Source: Rodentibacter genomosp. 1 (GTDB taxonomy: Bacteria; Pseudomonadota; Gammaproteobacteria; Enterobacterales; Pasteurellaceae). Taken from it: a stretch of DNA of 64,000 nt. How positions within the stretch are numbered: position 1 is the stretch's first letter; every line of letters starts with the position of its first letter. Position numbers and translations under genes: made by a program. The stretch covers positions 86,760 to 150,759 of the forward strand of contig NZ_MLHN01000007.1 of assembly GCF_001999285.1 (NCBI RefSeq). Reading direction: 5' to 3'. The notes under the pieces are model-generated. The model was not told where the DNA came from and made no database searches. It saw nothing but the letters and a program-made list of their open reading frames with translations. Shown here piece by piece: positions 46,392 to 57,996 of the stretch.

Positions 46392-48248
46392 TTAAAATGG
46401 AAATAAAAGTGGAATTAAAAATACACTCACTACCATCACAATCAATGTAAACGGCACACCAATTTTTAAAAAATCACTAAATTTATATCCACCTGGTCCC
46501 ACGACCATCGTATTCACCGGTGAAGAAACCGGCGTCATAAATGCGGCAGATGCGGCAATTGCCACTACCATGGCAAAGGGGATAGGCGAGACTTGGAGTT
46601 GCTGCGCCAATGAAATGGCAATAGGGGCCACTAAAATCGCTGTTGCTGTATTGGAGATGAATAACCCGATCACGGCACAAAAAAGAAATAACATCATCAG
46701 CACTAAATGCATTCCCCAATCCCCCACCAACTGCAACATCGTCTCAACCGCCAGTTGAATCCCGCCGGTTTTTTGCAATGCGGTGGCAAAGGGCATCATA
46801 CCAATAATCAAAATAAGACTTGGCCAATGAATAGAATCATAAGCACTTTTCGCATCAATGCAACGGAAATACCCCAACATTAAACAACCGATAAGTGCGG
46901 CAATCACATTGGGTACAAGACCGGACACCATTAACACCACCATCACCAATACGGAAAGCAAGGCTTGTGGTGCTTGGCTCTGTGCCGGTGCAACACGATC
47001 CATTTCTTTCGGATAAGTGAGCACAACAAAATCCTTGGTACGGTTACGCATTTGTTGAATCACTTTCCAATCACCAATAACAAGAATTAAGTCACCAAGC
47101 TTATAAGGTGTGCCGGAAAAGCTGTCGGAAATTAATTCACCATCCCGCTTAATCCCTACCACATTTAATCCATAACGAGAACGAAATGCCAGTTCTTGTG
47201 TGGTTTTATCAATCAATGCCGAGCCCGGTACTAAGGCTAATTCCGCCATTCCAATGGATTTTGCCTGTTCATCAAAAGATTGAGATTTAATCTCTGCCGG
47301 TTCTAAATTATGAGTTTGACAAAATTCTGTGAGGTTAAATTCTTGCTGACCAATATCAATCATCAAAATATCTTTTTCATGAATTTCTGAGGTGGCAAGG
47401 GGCATCATATAAGTTGGGCGGAAACGTTTCCAACGCTCAATCGCTAACACATTCACCCCATAGTTGGAGCGTAAATGTAATTCATCTAACTTTTTGCCGG
47501 CAAAAGGCGAACCGGTACGCACTACAAAACGTTTCGCACGCCCGCGTAAACCATACTCATCAATCAATTCTGCCATTGATCGTTGATTATTTTCTTGGTT
47601 ATCCGTCGCAATGTTTCCCCCAAGCCAACGGCGGGTTAGCAACATATAGCCGATACCTAACAACAAAATGACAAGCCCAATCGGGGTGAAATCAAAAAAT
47701 CTTAAACGCGTGCCGGTATCTTTGACTAATTCCGCATTCACCACCAAGTTAGGCGCAGTGGCAATAAGTGTCATCATACCGCTGATCAACCCTGCCACAC
47801 TCAAGGGCATCATTAAACGTTTTGGGGAAAGATTCATTTGGCGACAAATCATCAATACTACGGGAATAAAAATCGCCACCACGCCGGTGGAACTCATAAA
47901 CGCCCCTAAGCCCGCCACAGCAAGCATCAGCAATACCAAGACCTTGGTTTCACTATTTCCGGCAAGTTTTAAGATTCCTTCACTCACTTGATAGGCAACG
48001 CCGGTACGCACCAATCCTTCGCCAATAATAAACAACAATGCAATCAAAATAATATTCGGATCGCTAAAACCGGCAAAAATTTCGTTAGTGGTTAAAATAC
48101 CGCTCAAATAAAACGCCAACATCACTAAAAGTGCCACGGCATCCATTCGCACTTTATTTCTCACGAATAAAATCACGGCAACGGCTAACAGTGTGAGCGT
48201 CCAGAAAAGCGGGCTAACCCAAAGCGCATTGGTGAATATGGTATTCAT
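46392..48248 (-). CDS. yfbS: SLC13-family permease with two RCK_C domains (YfbS-like)
   Basis: The 618-residue inner-membrane protein has two blocks of hydrophobic helices (about 1-205 and 425-618) separated by two cytoplasmic TrkA-C/RCK_C-like domains. The N-terminus (VRMDAVALLVMLAFYLSGILT) and GLGAFMSSTGVVAIFIPVVL match the E. coli YfbS subgroup. It is probably a sodium- or proton-coupled anion transporter with a gated core; the substrate is unknown. It follows rnhB on the same strand. Confidence 0.88.
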   Translation of the reverse strand: MNTIFTNALWVSPLFWTLTLLAVAVILFVRNKVRMDAVALLVMLAFYLSGILTTNEIFAGFSDPNIILIALLFIIGEGLVRTGVAYQVSEGILKLAGNSETKVLVLLMLAVAGLGAFMSSTGVVAIFIPVVLMICRQMNLSPKRLMMPLSVAGLISGMMTLIATAPNLVVNAELVKDTGTRLRFFDFTPIGLVILLLGIGYMLLTRRWLGGNIATDNQENNQRSMAELIDEYGLRGRAKRFVVRTGSPFAGKKLDELHLRSNYGVNVLAIERWKRFRPTYMMPLATSEIHEKDILMIDIGQQEFNLTEFCQTHNLEPAEIKSQSFDEQAKSIGMAELALVPGSALIDKTTQELAFRSRYGLNVVGIKRDGELISDSFSGTPYKLGDLILVIGDWKVIQQMRNRTKDFVVLTYPKEMDRVAPAQSQAPQALLSVLVMVVLMVSGLVPNVIAALIGCLMLGYFRCIDAKSAYDSIHWPSLILIIGMMPFATALQKTGGIQLAVETMLQLVGDWGMHLVLMMLFLFCAVIGLFISNTATAILVAPIAISLAQQLQVSPIPFAMVVAIAASAAFMTPVSSPVNTMVVGPGGYKFSDFLKIGVPFTLIVMVVSVFLIPLLFPF

Positions 48249-48264
48249 CTCCTACCTCTCATGT

Positions 48265-48858
48265 TTAGCGACTTTCTAATACTTTACGAACCGGAGCAAA
48301 ACTACGGCGGTGCTGTGGCAATGCCCCTAATTCGGCTAATTTTTCTAGGTGTAACTTCGTTGGATAACCTTTATGTTGGGCAAAAGCATATTCAGGATAT
48401 TGGCGATCCAAGGCTTCCATTTCTTGATCCCGAGCGACTTTTGCCAAAATAGAGGCAGCACTAATTTCCGCCACCAGACTATCGCCTTTCACGATGGCTT
48501 GGGCGGGAATATTGAGATCTTTAGGGATTTTATTACCATCGACCAGTACAAAGTGCGGTTGAATTTTTAAGGATTTTACCGCACGCGTCATAGCGATCAA
48601 GGACGCCTGCAAAATATTCAGTTTATCAATTTCTTCTGCTTCTGCACGCCCTAATGACCATGCGATCGCTTTTTGTTTAATTTCTTCTGCTAAGGCAAGG
48701 CGTTTTTTCTCAGTGAGTTTTTTTGAATCTGCTAATCCTTCAATGGGATTATTGGGATCTAAAATCACCGCTGCGGTTACGACTGCCCCCACTAAAGGCC
48801 CTCGCCCCACTTCATCGACACCGGCAATGAGTTCGTAACCTTGCGGATATTCAAACAT
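48265..48858 (-). CDS. rnhB: Ribonuclease HII
   Basis: RNase HII removes ribonucleotides from DNA and RNA primers. The 197-residue protein has the catalytic Asp-Glu start [14 protein letters not shown] near residue 15, then LVDGNKIP and [19 protein letters not shown]. It overlaps the end of lpxB by eight bases, as in the E. coli lpxB-rnhB pair. Confidence 0.95.
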   Translation of the reverse strand: MFEYPQGYELIAGVDEVGRGPLVGAVVTAAVILDPNNPIEGLADSKKLTEKKRLALAEEIKQKAIAWSLGRAEAEEIDKLNILQASLIAMTRAVKSLKIQPHFVLVDGNKIPKDLNIPAQAIVKGDSLVAEISAASILAKVARDQEMEALDRQYPEYAFAQHKGYPTKLHLEKLAELGALPQHRRSFAPVRKVLESR

Positions 48859-50023
48859 TTTGGTCTTCCTCTAATAAATCAATCACGGCTTGGGCCGCCT
48901 GTTTATCCGCATCACATTGAATTTGTTGGTGTAAATCGGTGAAACGTTGAATTAAAATGTAGCGATTTTTAACCGCACTTTCTTCATCCGAGAAATAAAC
49001 TGCCAGTTTTTCGGCAAGTAATGTGGGGTCACAATTTTCTTGAATCATTTCCGGCACGAGCATTTCATTGGCGAGTAAATTTGGTAGGGAAATATAGTCA
49101 GTCTTCACTAACCGTTTTGCCAGTGAATAGGTAAGAGGCTTCATTTTATAGCCTACCACCATGGGTGATTTACACAACATCGCCTCAAGTGCCGCCGTGC
49201 CGGAAGCCAATAATGTTGCTTGTGCAGCCATTAAGACTTGGCGTGCGTTGCCGTCAATCAGATGCATCGCTAAGTTCGGCGCGACTCGGGCTTTAATGGC
49301 TTCAAATTGTTGTCGGCGTTTCTCATTCACTAGGGGAACAAGAAACTGTAAATCAGGAAATTGATCCTTCAACAATAATGCCGTTTTCAAAAAAGGCTCA
49401 GCTAAAAATTCGACTTCCGCTCCCCGACTTCCTACCAGTATCGCTAAATAACGTTGCGTCGGATCAATATTGAGAAATTGGCAAGCCTCCGCCCGATTAG
49501 GTTTTAGGGGAATTGCATCCGCCATCGTGTGACCGATAAATCGGCAAGGCACATTGAATTTATCATAAAAGGCTTTTTCAAAAGGTAAAAATGCCAGTAC
49601 TTGATTTGTCGCTTTCGCAATTTTGTGGATTCTATTCTGTCGCCACGCCCATACGGAAGGGCTGACATAATGAATAGTTTTGATGCCGTTGGCTTTGAGC
49701 TTCTGCTCAACATCTAAATTAAAATCCGGTGCATCAATACCAATATACACATCAGGCTTTTCACGTAACATGGTTTGAATTACATTTTTACGGATTCTTA
49801 GTAGGCGTGGCAGATGTTTAACAATTTCGGCTAAGCCCATAACGGAAAGTTCTTCCATATCCACCAAGGTTTCGCAACCTTCAGCCATCATTTTAGGGCC
49901 GGCAATACCGATAAAACGAGCAGTGGGATAGTGGGCTTTAAGCTGTCGAATTAATCCTGCACCGAGAATATCCCCTGAGATTTCTCCCGCCACAAGGGCG
50001 ATCGTAAGCTTTTCTTTATTCAT
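48851..50023 (-). CDS. lpxB: Lipid-A-disaccharide synthase
   Basis: LpxB joins UDP-diacylglucosamine and lipid X to make the lipid A disaccharide. The 390-residue protein starts [24 protein letters not shown]. It contains [18 protein letters not shown] and the donor-binding [24 protein letters not shown] 50023 is the family start; the frame extends nine codons upstream without similarity. A hairpin separates it from lpxA. Confidence 0.95.
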   Translation of the reverse strand: MNKEKLTIALVAGEISGDILGAGLIRQLKAHYPTARFIGIAGPKMMAEGCETLVDMEELSVMGLAEIVKHLPRLLRIRKNVIQTMLREKPDVYIGIDAPDFNLDVEQKLKANGIKTIHYVSPSVWAWRQNRIHKIAKATNQVLAFLPFEKAFYDKFNVPCRFIGHTMADAIPLKPNRAEACQFLNIDPTQRYLAILVGSRGAEVEFLAEPFLKTALLLKDQFPDLQFLVPLVNEKRRQQFEAIKARVAPNLAMHLIDGNARQVLMAAQATLLASGTAALEAMLCKSPMVVGYKMKPLTYSLAKRLVKTDYISLPNLLANEMLVPEMIQENCDPTLLAEKLAVYFSDEESAVKNRYILIQRFTDLHQQIQCDADKQAAQAVIDLLEEDQNV

Positions 50024-50043
50024 TGAATTTACCCTAAAAAATA

Positions 50044-50070
50044 ACCGCACTTTTAAGATGAAAGTGCGGT
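50044..50070 (-). terminator. Uptake-signal hairpin between lpxA and lpxB
   Basis: ACCGCACTTT (50044-50053) and AAAGTGCGGT (50061-50070) form a ten-base stem, followed on the minus strand by TATTTTTTAGGG. It could attenuate read-through from lpxA to lpxB. Confidence 0.55.
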
Positions 50071-50128
50071 TGATTTAACACTAATTTCTTGGAAATCTCC
50101 GTTTCTAAAGGCGGATAAAGGCTCGTGA

Positions 50129-50917
50129 TTAACGAATAATACCGCGTGTTGAGCGTTTGAAAAAATCGGTGAAAAAACTAATTGCGGAATCTGTTTCAGC
50201 GATTTGTTCAATTTCCGGAATGATTTCTTCAAGGGTTTTGCCACTACGATAAATCATTTTATACACATTACGAATGGTGTGCATTGTCGGTTTATCAAAC
50301 CCACGGCGTTTTAACCCTTCCAGATTTACCCCAAACGGACGAGCCCGATCACCTTGCGCCATTACATAAGGCGGCACATCTTGGCTAACCATTGAGCCCC
50401 CCCCTAACATGACATGCGCTCCAACAATCACAAATTGATGAATGGCGGACATTCCCCCCACAATCACAAAATCATCTAGCTCAACGTGACCGGCAAGGGT
50501 GGCATTATTGGCTAAGATACAATTATTTTTAATTTGGCAATCGTGCGCCACATGGACGTTAATCATCAGAAGATTATTATTACCGATACGGGTTACTCCC
50601 CCACCTTGGATGGTACCACGATGAATGGTCACATGTTCGCGAATTCTATTGGCATTACCCACAATAGTTTTCGTCGCTTCGCCTTTGTATTTTAAATCTT
50701 GGTTGACTTCGCCAATTGTTGCAAATTGATAAATTTCGTTATCCTCACCAATCACCGTATCACCACGAACAACCACATGTGATTTCAATACTGTTCTCGC
50801 CTTAATTTCGACAGAACCTTCAACAATACAGAAAGGACCAATGACCACATCCTCACCAATGATTGCCCCTTCTTCAACTAATGCTGTCGGGTGGATTTTT
50901 GCACTTGAGTGAATCAT
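50129..50917 (-). CDS. lpxA: UDP-N-acetylglucosamine O-acyltransferase
   Basis: LpxA is the first committed enzyme of lipid A synthesis, transferring 3-hydroxyacyl from ACP to UDP-GlcNAc. The 262-residue left-handed beta-helix has many hexapeptide repeats and the catalytic His in [17 protein letters not shown] 50917 ([10 protein letters not shown]) matches the family. An eight-G tract on the coding strand (50397-50404) encodes the Gly triplet in [10 protein letters not shown]. It lies 14 bp after fabZ. Confidence 0.95.
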   Translation of the reverse strand: MIHSSAKIHPTALVEEGAIIGEDVVIGPFCIVEGSVEIKARTVLKSHVVVRGDTVIGEDNEIYQFATIGEVNQDLKYKGEATKTIVGNANRIREHVTIHRGTIQGGGVTRIGNNNLLMINVHVAHDCQIKNNCILANNATLAGHVELDDFVIVGGMSAIHQFVIVGAHVMLGGGSMVSQDVPPYVMAQGDRARPFGVNLEGLKRRGFDKPTMHTIRNVYKMIYRSGKTLEEIIPEIEQIAETDSAISFFTDFFKRSTRGIIR

Positions 50918-50931
50918 AGTTATTTCCTTAA

Positions 50932-51381
50932 TTAGCGACGTGCGCACATTAATTTCGCTTCACAAGCGACTTCACCATTTACCGTTGCGATACCGGTGAA
51001 AGCGGTAATTCCACGGCGTTCTTTGATAACTTGAACATTTAATTCCATTTGATCACCGGGTAACACAGGACGTTTAAAGCGCGCTTCGTCAATCCCCGCA
51101 AAATAGAATAATTCTCCGCCTTTTAATTCGTGGGTTTTAAATGCCAGAATCCCCATGGCTTGCGCAAGCGCCTCCAAAATTAACACGCCCGGTAAAATAG
51201 GCTCACCTGGGAAATGTCCGGTAAAGCAAGGTTCATTAACACTGATATTTTTGATAGCTTTTAACCATTCACCTTCTTTGAAATCCAACACGCGATCCAC
51301 TAATAAAAATGGGTAGCGGTGTGGTAATAAAGTCATAATTTCTTTTGCTTCAATTACTCTGCCTGACTGAATTTCTGACAC
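50932..51381 (-). CDS. fabZ: 3-hydroxyacyl-[acyl-carrier-protein] dehydratase
   Basis: FabZ dehydrates 3-hydroxyacyl-ACP in fatty acid elongation. The hot-dog fold signature [14 protein letters not shown] and the catalytic pair in [20 protein letters not shown] are present. The start is probably GTG at 51381 ([14 protein letters not shown], 149 residues), eight bases after AAGGGA and aligned with the H. influenzae protein I recall. A TTG two codons upstream is less likely. Confidence 0.93.
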   Translation of the reverse strand: MSEIQSGRVIEAKEIMTLLPHRYPFLLVDRVLDFKEGEWLKAIKNISVNEPCFTGHFPGEPILPGVLILEALAQAMGILAFKTHELKGGELFYFAGIDEARFKRPVLPGDQMELNVQVIKERRGITAFTGIATVNGEVACEAKLMCARR

Positions 51382-51461
51382 GTTCAAAATCCCTTATAAA
51401 AAATGTAAGATGGGCGAAATTATACGGTATTTTAGTGATGATTACAAAAATCAATAGGGAT

Positions 51462-51488
51462 AAAAAAAGCCGACACAAAGTCGGCTAA
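51462..51488 (-). terminator. Terminator upstream of fabZ (distal of two after lpxD)
   Basis: AGCCGAC (51469-51475) pairs with GTCGGCT (51480-51486). On the minus strand the stem is followed by seven T residues. With the second terminator at 51542 it isolates lpxD from fabZ, so fabZ-lpxA-lpxB-rnhB must have its own promoter between 51382 and 51461. Confidence 0.8.
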
Positions 51489-51541
51489 ATAACAAGATTT
51501 TTAGAGTGTTTTAACCATTAGGCTAAAACCGAATAATACTA

Positions 51542-51573
51542 AAAAAAAAAAACAGTCCGTCAACTGTTTTTTT
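51542..51573. terminator. Terminator immediately after lpxD
   Basis: ACAGT (51552-51556) pairs with ACTGT (51563-51567), extended by an A run and a T run. It lies 16 bases after the lpxD stop and works in either direction. The A run is 13 bases long, the longest homopolymer I noticed in the window. Confidence 0.7.
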
Positions 51574-51588
51574 AATCTTTTTATGACA

Positions 51589-52623
51589 TTATATTTTTTC
51601 ATTGAGTTTTTTTTCGACTAATTTCAACCGTTTATTCATTCCATCAATCCCTAAAGTCAGTGTCGCTGTTTTACGCCACTCTTTATTGGTTTGTAATGGA
51701 ATGCCGGAAGAATAAACCCCCGGTTCGGTAATTGGTCGCATGACCATTCCCATACCGGTAATCGTCACTTTGTCACAGATTTCCATATGGCCGTTAATCA
51801 CACTCGCCCCACCAATTAAACAGTAACGTCCCACTGTCAGGCTACCCGCCATAATCACACCGCCTGCGACTGCCGTACCAGTGCCAATATGAACGTTGTG
51901 GGCAATTTGACAAAGATTATCAATAATGACGTTGTCCTCAATCACCGTGGCATCCAGTGCACCTCTATCAATGCAAGTGCAAGCACCAATTTCAACATTG
52001 TTACCAATGATGACTTGTCCCACTTGTGGAATTTTAATCCAACGACCACGATCATTGGCATAACCAAAACCATCGCTCCCAATCACAGCACCGGATTGAA
52101 TTAAACAATTCTCGCCAATTAAAACATCATGATAGACCGAAACATTCGCCCAAAGCTGTGTACCCGAGCCAATTTTTGTGTGTTTTCCCACAAAACAATT
52201 CGCCCCAATCACCACGTTATCGCCTAGTACTACGCCTTCTTCAATGACAGCATTTGCGCCAATTGATACATTTTCACCTAAAGAAACATCATCAAAAATG
52301 ACCGCACTTGGCGCAATGCCTTGTGCCGCTTTCGGTGTGGTATCCATATACTGAGCTAAAATCGCATAAGCCACATAAGTATCTTTGACAATCAGTAAAT
52401 TACTTTCAGCGGCACAAAATTCCACATCTTCTTCAGACACGACGAGAATGCCAGCCTGAGAATCTTTTAATAGCGGACGAAATTTCGCATTAGAAATAAA
52501 AGTAAGTTGATGGGATTGAGCTTTATCGAGAGGGGCAATATTCGTTATAACGACATCGGCGTTACCGCGAACGGTAGCGCCGATTTGATTCGCCAATTCT
52601 TTTAAAGAATAGGATTTTTGCAT
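51589..52623 (-). CDS. lpxD: UDP-3-O-(3-hydroxyacyl)glucosamine N-acyltransferase
   Basis: LpxD adds the second acyl chain in lipid A synthesis. The 344-residue protein has an N-terminal uridine-binding domain, a left-handed beta-helix (about 100-290) with the catalytic His region QIAHNVHIG, and a C-terminal helix. It lies 12 bp after skp and carries its own terminators. Confidence 0.95.
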   Translation of the reverse strand: MQKSYSLKELANQIGATVRGNADVVITNIAPLDKAQSHQLTFISNAKFRPLLKDSQAGILVVSEEDVEFCAAESNLLIVKDTYVAYAILAQYMDTTPKAAQGIAPSAVIFDDVSLGENVSIGANAVIEEGVVLGDNVVIGANCFVGKHTKIGSGTQLWANVSVYHDVLIGENCLIQSGAVIGSDGFGYANDRGRWIKIPQVGQVIIGNNVEIGACTCIDRGALDATVIEDNVIIDNLCQIAHNVHIGTGTAVAGGVIMAGSLTVGRYCLIGGASVINGHMEICDKVTITGMGMVMRPITEPGVYSSGIPLQTNKEWRKTATLTLGIDGMNKRLKLVEKKLNEKI

Positions 52624-52635
52624 AGTTAGAACCTA

Positions 52636-53244
52636 TTATTTTTTCTCTTCCGCTTTAGCTGGTACTGCTTTTTCAGTTGCCGGAATCGATTTGAGCACTT
52701 CCTCAGTAATATCTTTGCCCTCTACTGCAAACACGACAGAGTTAGCATCAATCACATAGGTGTAACCTTTTGCTTTTGCTAAGTTGTTGGTTGCCACTTG
52801 GATACTTTCTAATAATTTTGCACGCGCTTCCGCTTGACGTTTATCACTTTCTTCTTGGAATGCCGCAACTTTTTTATCTTGTTCTTGCATCAACTTAGTC
52901 AATGCCGCTTCTTCATTCGCACCAAATTTATTGATTTCTTCTTCACGTTTTTGGATTTCAGTTTGGCGTAAACGTGGTGCATCTTTTTGTAATGCCGCAA
53001 CTTTTGCTTCTACTTTTTTCCGTGACGCAGCAATTTTGTCGTCAATTTCTTTTTTACTTGCTGCAAGCTTATCCGCTGTCGGTTTTAATTCCGCATCTAA
53101 TTTATCTGCGATAGCTTGGCGATCCGGGTGGTTTTGGAATAAATATCCTGCATTGATAAACGCAATATTTTCATCTGCAACGGCAAAACCTGATGCAAGC
53201 GCAATACCTACTGAAAGTGCGGTCACTTTTAAAACATTTTTCAT
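52636..53244 (-). CDS. skp: Periplasmic chaperone Skp (OmpH family)
   Basis: Skp is a trimeric periplasmic chaperone for unfolded outer-membrane proteins. A signal peptide ends FAVA (about residue 23). The body IAFINAGYLFQNHP is followed by a long lysine/glutamate-rich coiled-coil region forming the tentacles and a short C-terminal strand. Length 202 is slightly longer than in E. coli owing to an Ala/Lys/Glu tail. It lies 102 bp after bamA. Confidence 0.94.
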   Translation of the reverse strand: MKNVLKVTALSVGIALASGFAVADENIAFINAGYLFQNHPDRQAIADKLDAELKPTADKLAASKKEIDDKIAASRKKVEAKVAALQKDAPRLRQTEIQKREEEINKFGANEEAALTKLMQEQDKKVAAFQEESDKRQAEARAKLLESIQVATNNLAKAKGYTYVIDANSVVFAVEGKDITEEVLKSIPATEKAVPAKAEEKK

Positions 53245-53346
53245 TGAAATTTCCTTGTTAAACTAAATTGTTAATCGGGCTTGCATAGCACGCATTGTTT
53301 ACTATGCAAGTGTTCGTTTTGACTAAGTAATAAGTAAAAAGTTCGA

Positions 53347-55743
53347 TTAAAAAGAACCTCCAATACTAAATTGGAACTGTTCTACATCATCATTCTCATA
53401 TTTTTTGATCGGTTTAGCGTAAGAGAATACCAATGGCCCGATTGGTGATTGCCATTGAAATCCGATACCTGCGGAAGCACGAATACGGCTTGGATCACTA
53501 TAATCCGGCAAATTAGGGAACATCGCTTTATCCTGTGCCGTCCATTTGGTACTCCAAACGCTTGCTGCATCAACAAACAATGAGGTTCTTACCGAGTTTT
53601 GGCTCTTATCTGAAACAAATGGTGTCGGGAAAATTAATTCCGCACTTGCAGTTGCAATGGCATTACCTCCGATAATATCGGTGCTACCATTGGCATTATA
53701 CCCTTCCTGACCATTCTGGTCTTTTACCCAATAAATCGCGTTCGGACCTACCGCACCATAAGCAAAGCCACGTAATGATCCAATCCCCCCTGCAGTATAG
53801 TTTTGGTAGAACGGTAAACGTTTACCGCCAAAACCATTTGCGTAGCCTAGTCCTGCTTTACCGGAAATAACCCAGTGATGCGCACGATCAAGAGGATAAT
53901 AGCCTTGAATATCAGCATTTAATTTATAATATTTGTTATCAGAACCCGGAATCGTTACACGACCGCCAATACTTGCTTTTATCCCTTTAGTCGGAAAGTA
54001 ACCACGGTTTAAACTGTTATAGTTCCAACCAAACGAAAAATCAAAATCGTGAGATTTTACTGAAAGAGAATCAGAACGTTCAGGATCTAAATTCATTGAT
54101 TTTAAATATAAATCACGGTTATATTCCCGAGAAAAGTTGCTGATTTTATTGTAAGTGTAACCCAATCCGATATAGTATGAATTATTTTCATTCACCGGGA
54201 ACCCAAGAGTTACATTGCCACCATAAGTCGTACGCTTATAATTTGATGCGGTATCACTATTGGAGTTATCGTAAGTTTCATAGAATACATTTCCGCCTAA
54301 ACTTACCCCATCTTTTGTGAAATAAGGCTCGGTATAACCCAAATTAATTGTTGTTCCATAGTCATTACGAGATCCCCCCAAGCTCACTGCGGCACCGGTT
54401 CCTAAAAAGTTATCTTGTTTTACACTAGCTTGATAACTAATGCCACTTTCCGTTCCATAGCCCACGCCAAAGTTGATACTACCGGTGTTACGCTCCTTCA
54501 CTTTGTAAACAACATTTACTTCATCATTTGTACCTTCAACCGGATCAATTCGACTTTCAACGGTTTCAAAGAACCCCGTTCTATCCAAACGAATTTTCCC
54601 TAACTCGACTAATTGGGCATTGTACCAAGAACCTTCCTGCTGACGCATTTCCTGACGTAGCGTGCTATCGGCTGAAACGGTGTTACCTTCAAATTGAACT
54701 TGACGAACAGATAAACGGCGACCAGCATCAACAACAAAAGTCAATGCAACAGTCTTATTTTCATCATCAAATGTTGGAGCGGCATTAACTGTTGCGCTAC
54801 CGTAACCACGTTCACCTAATTTGGATCGAATCGCATTTTCAACATCAATCACATCTGCACGACTAAAGGTGTCGTTCAAATGTAAACTATTTAATAGCGG
54901 CTGTAACTCCTCCGCCATTCCCCCCAGATTCCCCACAATACGGGCGCTTCCTAAATCATATTTTTCACCTTCATTCACATCAATGGTCACTTCCGCTTTG
55001 GTTTGCTCATCATTTAACTGAACATCCGTATGGGTAATCTGTGCTTTGGCATAACCGTTGTTTTGATAGTATTCTTGAATAGATTGCAAATCTTTATCAA
55101 ACTGTGTCGCATCAAATTTGTTTCCCCAAAGTTTCCACCACGCATCCGGTTGCAATTCCATTTGGTCTTGTAATGTGCTACTTAAAATGGCTTGGTTACC
55201 ATTAAAGGTAATCGACTTTAATTTTGCCGTATCGTCTTCATCAATTTGAAGCGTAACTTCTGCACGGTTGTTTGGGAGTGTGTTCACAATCGCTTCAACT
55301 TTCGCATTATAACGCCCCACACTTTTATAGTGTTCTTTAACGCCTTTCACAAACTCATCAAGTTTAGCTCGATTCAAAATATCGCCTGATTTAAAACCGT
55401 TTACGTCTAGGTTTTGTTTCAAGGCTTCCGTTGGAATCAACGAGTTACCTTTAATCTGCACCTCTGAAATAATTGGCTTTGCAATGACACTCACTACAAG
55501 AGCATTACCATCTTGGTAAGCCTTTACATCATCAAAGCGACCACTGACAAACAAAGAACGAACGATATTCGCCACATCATTGTCAGTCACACGTTGTCCA
55601 GAACGAACAGGTAGGCTTGTAAGAATTTGTTGTTCCAACTCACCTTGAACCCCATCTACACGAATTTCTTTTGCCACAAAAGGGGCGGCAAAAATGCTTG
55701 TTGTCGTCCCGAATAATAAACTTGCGATTAGAAGTTTTTTCAT
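53347..55743 (-). CDS. bamA: Outer membrane protein assembly factor BamA
   Basis: BamA is the core of the BAM machine that folds outer-membrane beta-barrels. The 798-residue precursor has a signal peptide ([12 protein letters not shown]...IFAA), five POTRA domains to about residue 420, and a 16-strand barrel ending GGSF with a C-terminal Phe. The conserved lid motif (V/L)RGF appears as [11 protein letters not shown] 55743 is correct for the family; the frame extends 22 codons into the rseP end. Surface loops are likely the variable parts. Confidence 0.95.
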   Translation of the reverse strand: MKKLLIASLLFGTTTSIFAAPFVAKEIRVDGVQGELEQQILTSLPVRSGQRVTDNDVANIVRSLFVSGRFDDVKAYQDGNALVVSVIAKPIISEVQIKGNSLIPTEALKQNLDVNGFKSGDILNRAKLDEFVKGVKEHYKSVGRYNAKVEAIVNTLPNNRAEVTLQIDEDDTAKLKSITFNGNQAILSSTLQDQMELQPDAWWKLWGNKFDATQFDKDLQSIQEYYQNNGYAKAQITHTDVQLNDEQTKAEVTIDVNEGEKYDLGSARIVGNLGGMAEELQPLLNSLHLNDTFSRADVIDVENAIRSKLGERGYGSATVNAAPTFDDENKTVALTFVVDAGRRLSVRQVQFEGNTVSADSTLRQEMRQQEGSWYNAQLVELGKIRLDRTGFFETVESRIDPVEGTNDEVNVVYKVKERNTGSINFGVGYGTESGISYQASVKQDNFLGTGAAVSLGGSRNDYGTTINLGYTEPYFTKDGVSLGGNVFYETYDNSNSDTASNYKRTTYGGNVTLGFPVNENNSYYIGLGYTYNKISNFSREYNRDLYLKSMNLDPERSDSLSVKSHDFDFSFGWNYNSLNRGYFPTKGIKASIGGRVTIPGSDNKYYKLNADIQGYYPLDRAHHWVISGKAGLGYANGFGGKRLPFYQNYTAGGIGSLRGFAYGAVGPNAIYWVKDQNGQEGYNANGSTDIIGGNAIATASAELIFPTPFVSDKSQNSVRTSLFVDAASVWSTKWTAQDKAMFPNLPDYSDPSRIRASAGIGFQWQSPIGPLVFSYAKPIKKYENDDVEQFQFSIGGSF

Positions 55744-55777
55744 CGACAGTACCCTATCTACTATGTCACTATAAAAT

Positions 55778-57109
55778 CTATAAACGTAAGAAATCATTGA
55801 AAAGTGCAAAAGCCATCAAAGCGAATAGCAATGCTGCACCAATGCGATAACTTAAATTTTGTACCCTTTCGGAAACCGGTTTCCCTTTTATTCCTTCCGC
55901 TGCTAAGAAAACAAGATGTCCCCCATCTAAGACAGGCAACGGAAATAAATTCATAATACCTAAATTTACGCTGATTAACGCCATAAAGCTCAAGAAATAA
56001 ACCACGCCAATACTTGATGAAGCACCGGCACCTTTTGCAATGGAAATAGGACCACTTAAATTATTCAAAGCAAGATCACCGGTAAACAACTTACCAATGA
56101 CTTTAATGGTTAACCAAGATAATTGCACGGTTTTTTCTACACTTTTAGAGAGGGAATCAAGAATACCATATTTCAATTCCGTTCGATACTGCTCCCCCAC
56201 ATTTAAAAAAGTAGGACTAACCCCCACAAACCAACGGTTTTCTTTATTTTTTTCTGGTTGTATCGTTTTGTCAAAAACATTGCCATCACGTTCAATTTTC
56301 AAAGAAATGGGCTGCCCTTGTTCGACCAGTTTTACAAAATCTTGCCATAAAAGTGCGGTCAAATTTTCACTTAAAATTTTATCCCCCACCTTCAGCCCTG
56401 CTTTTTGAGCCGGAGAATTTTCCACGACCTTAGATAAGGTCATTTCTACTTTAGTACGGACAGGAACCATTCCTAATGATTCGAAAGCGCTTTCTTTTTC
56501 CGGCTCAAATGTCCAACCGGATAAATCTAATTGTTTGTCATAGGTCACATTGGAGCCGAAAGGTGAAAGGGTCATCTCTACTTGCGTATCCCCTAATTTT
56601 GTGGCTAACAGCATATTAATGGTTTCCCAATCATCCGCATTTTTTCCATCAATCGCCACTATTTGCGAATGAGGTTCAATATGTGCTTGTGCCGCAATAG
56701 AATTTGGCGTTATCTGTTCAATCACGGGTTTTATACTTGGGATTCCCACAGAATAAATGATCCAATATGCCACAATTGCAAAAAGAAAATTTGCTAATGG
56801 TCCGGCGGCAATAATAAATGCACGTTGTAATACAGACTTTTGATCAAAAGCTTGAGGTTTTAATAATGGGGAAACACTTTCCGCTCGGCTATCTAACATC
56901 TTCACGTAGCCACCTAAAGGAATCATTGACAAGGCAAATTCTGTACCTTGTTTATCTTTACGTTGCCAAATCACCTTACCGAAACCAATAGAAAAACGAT
57001 GGACTTTTACACCGCACTTTCGTGCAGCCCAAAAATGCCCATATTCATGAACCGCCACCAATACGGAAATCGCAATAAGAAAAGAACCGAGAGACCACAA
57101 AAATGACAT
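55778..57109 (-). CDS. rseP: Regulated intramembrane zinc metalloprotease RseP
   Basis: RseP is the site-2 protease that cuts RseA and remnant signal peptides in the inner membrane. The zinc site HEYGH is at residues 21-25 and the second motif [13 protein letters not shown] near residue 382. Two PDZ domains lie between them (about 120-300). The 443-residue length is normal. It precedes bamA by 34 bp, a conserved order linked to envelope stress control. Confidence 0.95.
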   Translation of the reverse strand: MSFLWSLGSFLIAISVLVAVHEYGHFWAARKCGVKVHRFSIGFGKVIWQRKDKQGTEFALSMIPLGGYVKMLDSRAESVSPLLKPQAFDQKSVLQRAFIIAAGPLANFLFAIVAYWIIYSVGIPSIKPVIEQITPNSIAAQAHIEPHSQIVAIDGKNADDWETINMLLATKLGDTQVEMTLSPFGSNVTYDKQLDLSGWTFEPEKESAFESLGMVPVRTKVEMTLSKVVENSPAQKAGLKVGDKILSENLTALLWQDFVKLVEQGQPISLKIERDGNVFDKTIQPEKNKENRWFVGVSPTFLNVGEQYRTELKYGILDSLSKSVEKTVQLSWLTIKVIGKLFTGDLALNNLSGPISIAKGAGASSSIGVVYFLSFMALISVNLGIMNLFPLPVLDGGHLVFLAAEGIKGKPVSERVQNLSYRIGAALLFALMAFALFNDFLRL

Positions 57110-57118
57110 GAAGAGCCC

Positions 57119-57985
57119 TTACAATACAAAGAAATAGAAGTAAGTAAAGAAAGGAACAGCAGCCGTTAAACTATCAATACGATCTAAAACGCCACCATGC
57201 CCGGGAATAAGCTGACTACTATCTTTAATCCCAGCTTCTCGCTTGAACATACTTTCTGTTAAATCACCTAAAATTGAAATTGCGACTGTTGCAACAGAAA
57301 GTGAAATAAATCCCATCATTTCTCGGTTTCCAAGCAGGGTTTCACGAGATAAGTAAATAAATGCACACGCAAGAATTACAGCGGTGATTAATCCACCAAC
57401 AACCCCCTCCCAAGTTTTTCCCGGTGAAACATTAGGCGCCAATTTATGTTTTCCAAAAGCTCGACCAGCAAAATAAGCGCCAGAGTCTGCAGCCCACACA
57501 AGTACAAAAACATAGAGTAACAAGAATAAACCTTGATAGGGAGCTTGCGTATAGTTTTCCAAGCGTAAACGTAATACCGCAGCAATAAAAGGAATTAATA
57601 TCGAAAAAGCAAATAATAACTGAAGTGGCTTATTTTTCCCCCAGTATTTCGCCGATAGAGGATAGGTAACAACCAGCAATAATGCGAGCATCCACCACCC
57701 AATAGAATTAATCAACAAAAGAGGAAGATAGCTTTCAAAAACACGTCCTGCATTTAAATAATCTCCCTCGGTAAAAAGCCATAAAAAAATAAATGCCCCG
57801 AGAAATGCCGCAATGCATAAACGGGCGAGAGGTTGTTTAAAGCGGGAAAATTGTGTCCACTCCCACACGCCCAATGTTGCCACCAACCCCAAAGCCAACG
57901 CAAAATAAAAAGGGGTAAATAAAAACAAGGCACACAACACCAGCATAATAAGCACAATCGCCGATAATACACGTTCTTTAAGCAT
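57119..57985 (-). CDS. cdsA: Phosphatidate cytidylyltransferase
   Basis: CdsA makes CDP-diacylglycerol for phospholipid synthesis in the inner membrane. The 288-residue protein has about eight hydrophobic helices and the signature region DSGAYFAGRAFG, SPGKTWEG and LIPGHGGVLDRIDSL at the C-terminus. It lies 11 bp after uppS and 9 bp before rseP. Confidence 0.95.
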   Translation of the reverse strand: MLKERVLSAIVLIMLVLCALFLFTPFYFALALGLVATLGVWEWTQFSRFKQPLARLCIAAFLGAFIFLWLFTEGDYLNAGRVFESYLPLLLINSIGWWMLALLLVVTYPLSAKYWGKNKPLQLLFAFSILIPFIAAVLRLRLENYTQAPYQGLFLLLYVFVLVWAADSGAYFAGRAFGKHKLAPNVSPGKTWEGVVGGLITAVILACAFIYLSRETLLGNREMMGFISLSVATVAISILGDLTESMFKREAGIKDSSQLIPGHGGVLDRIDSLTAAVPFFTYFYFFVL

Positions 57986-57996
57986 AATTTCTCCGC

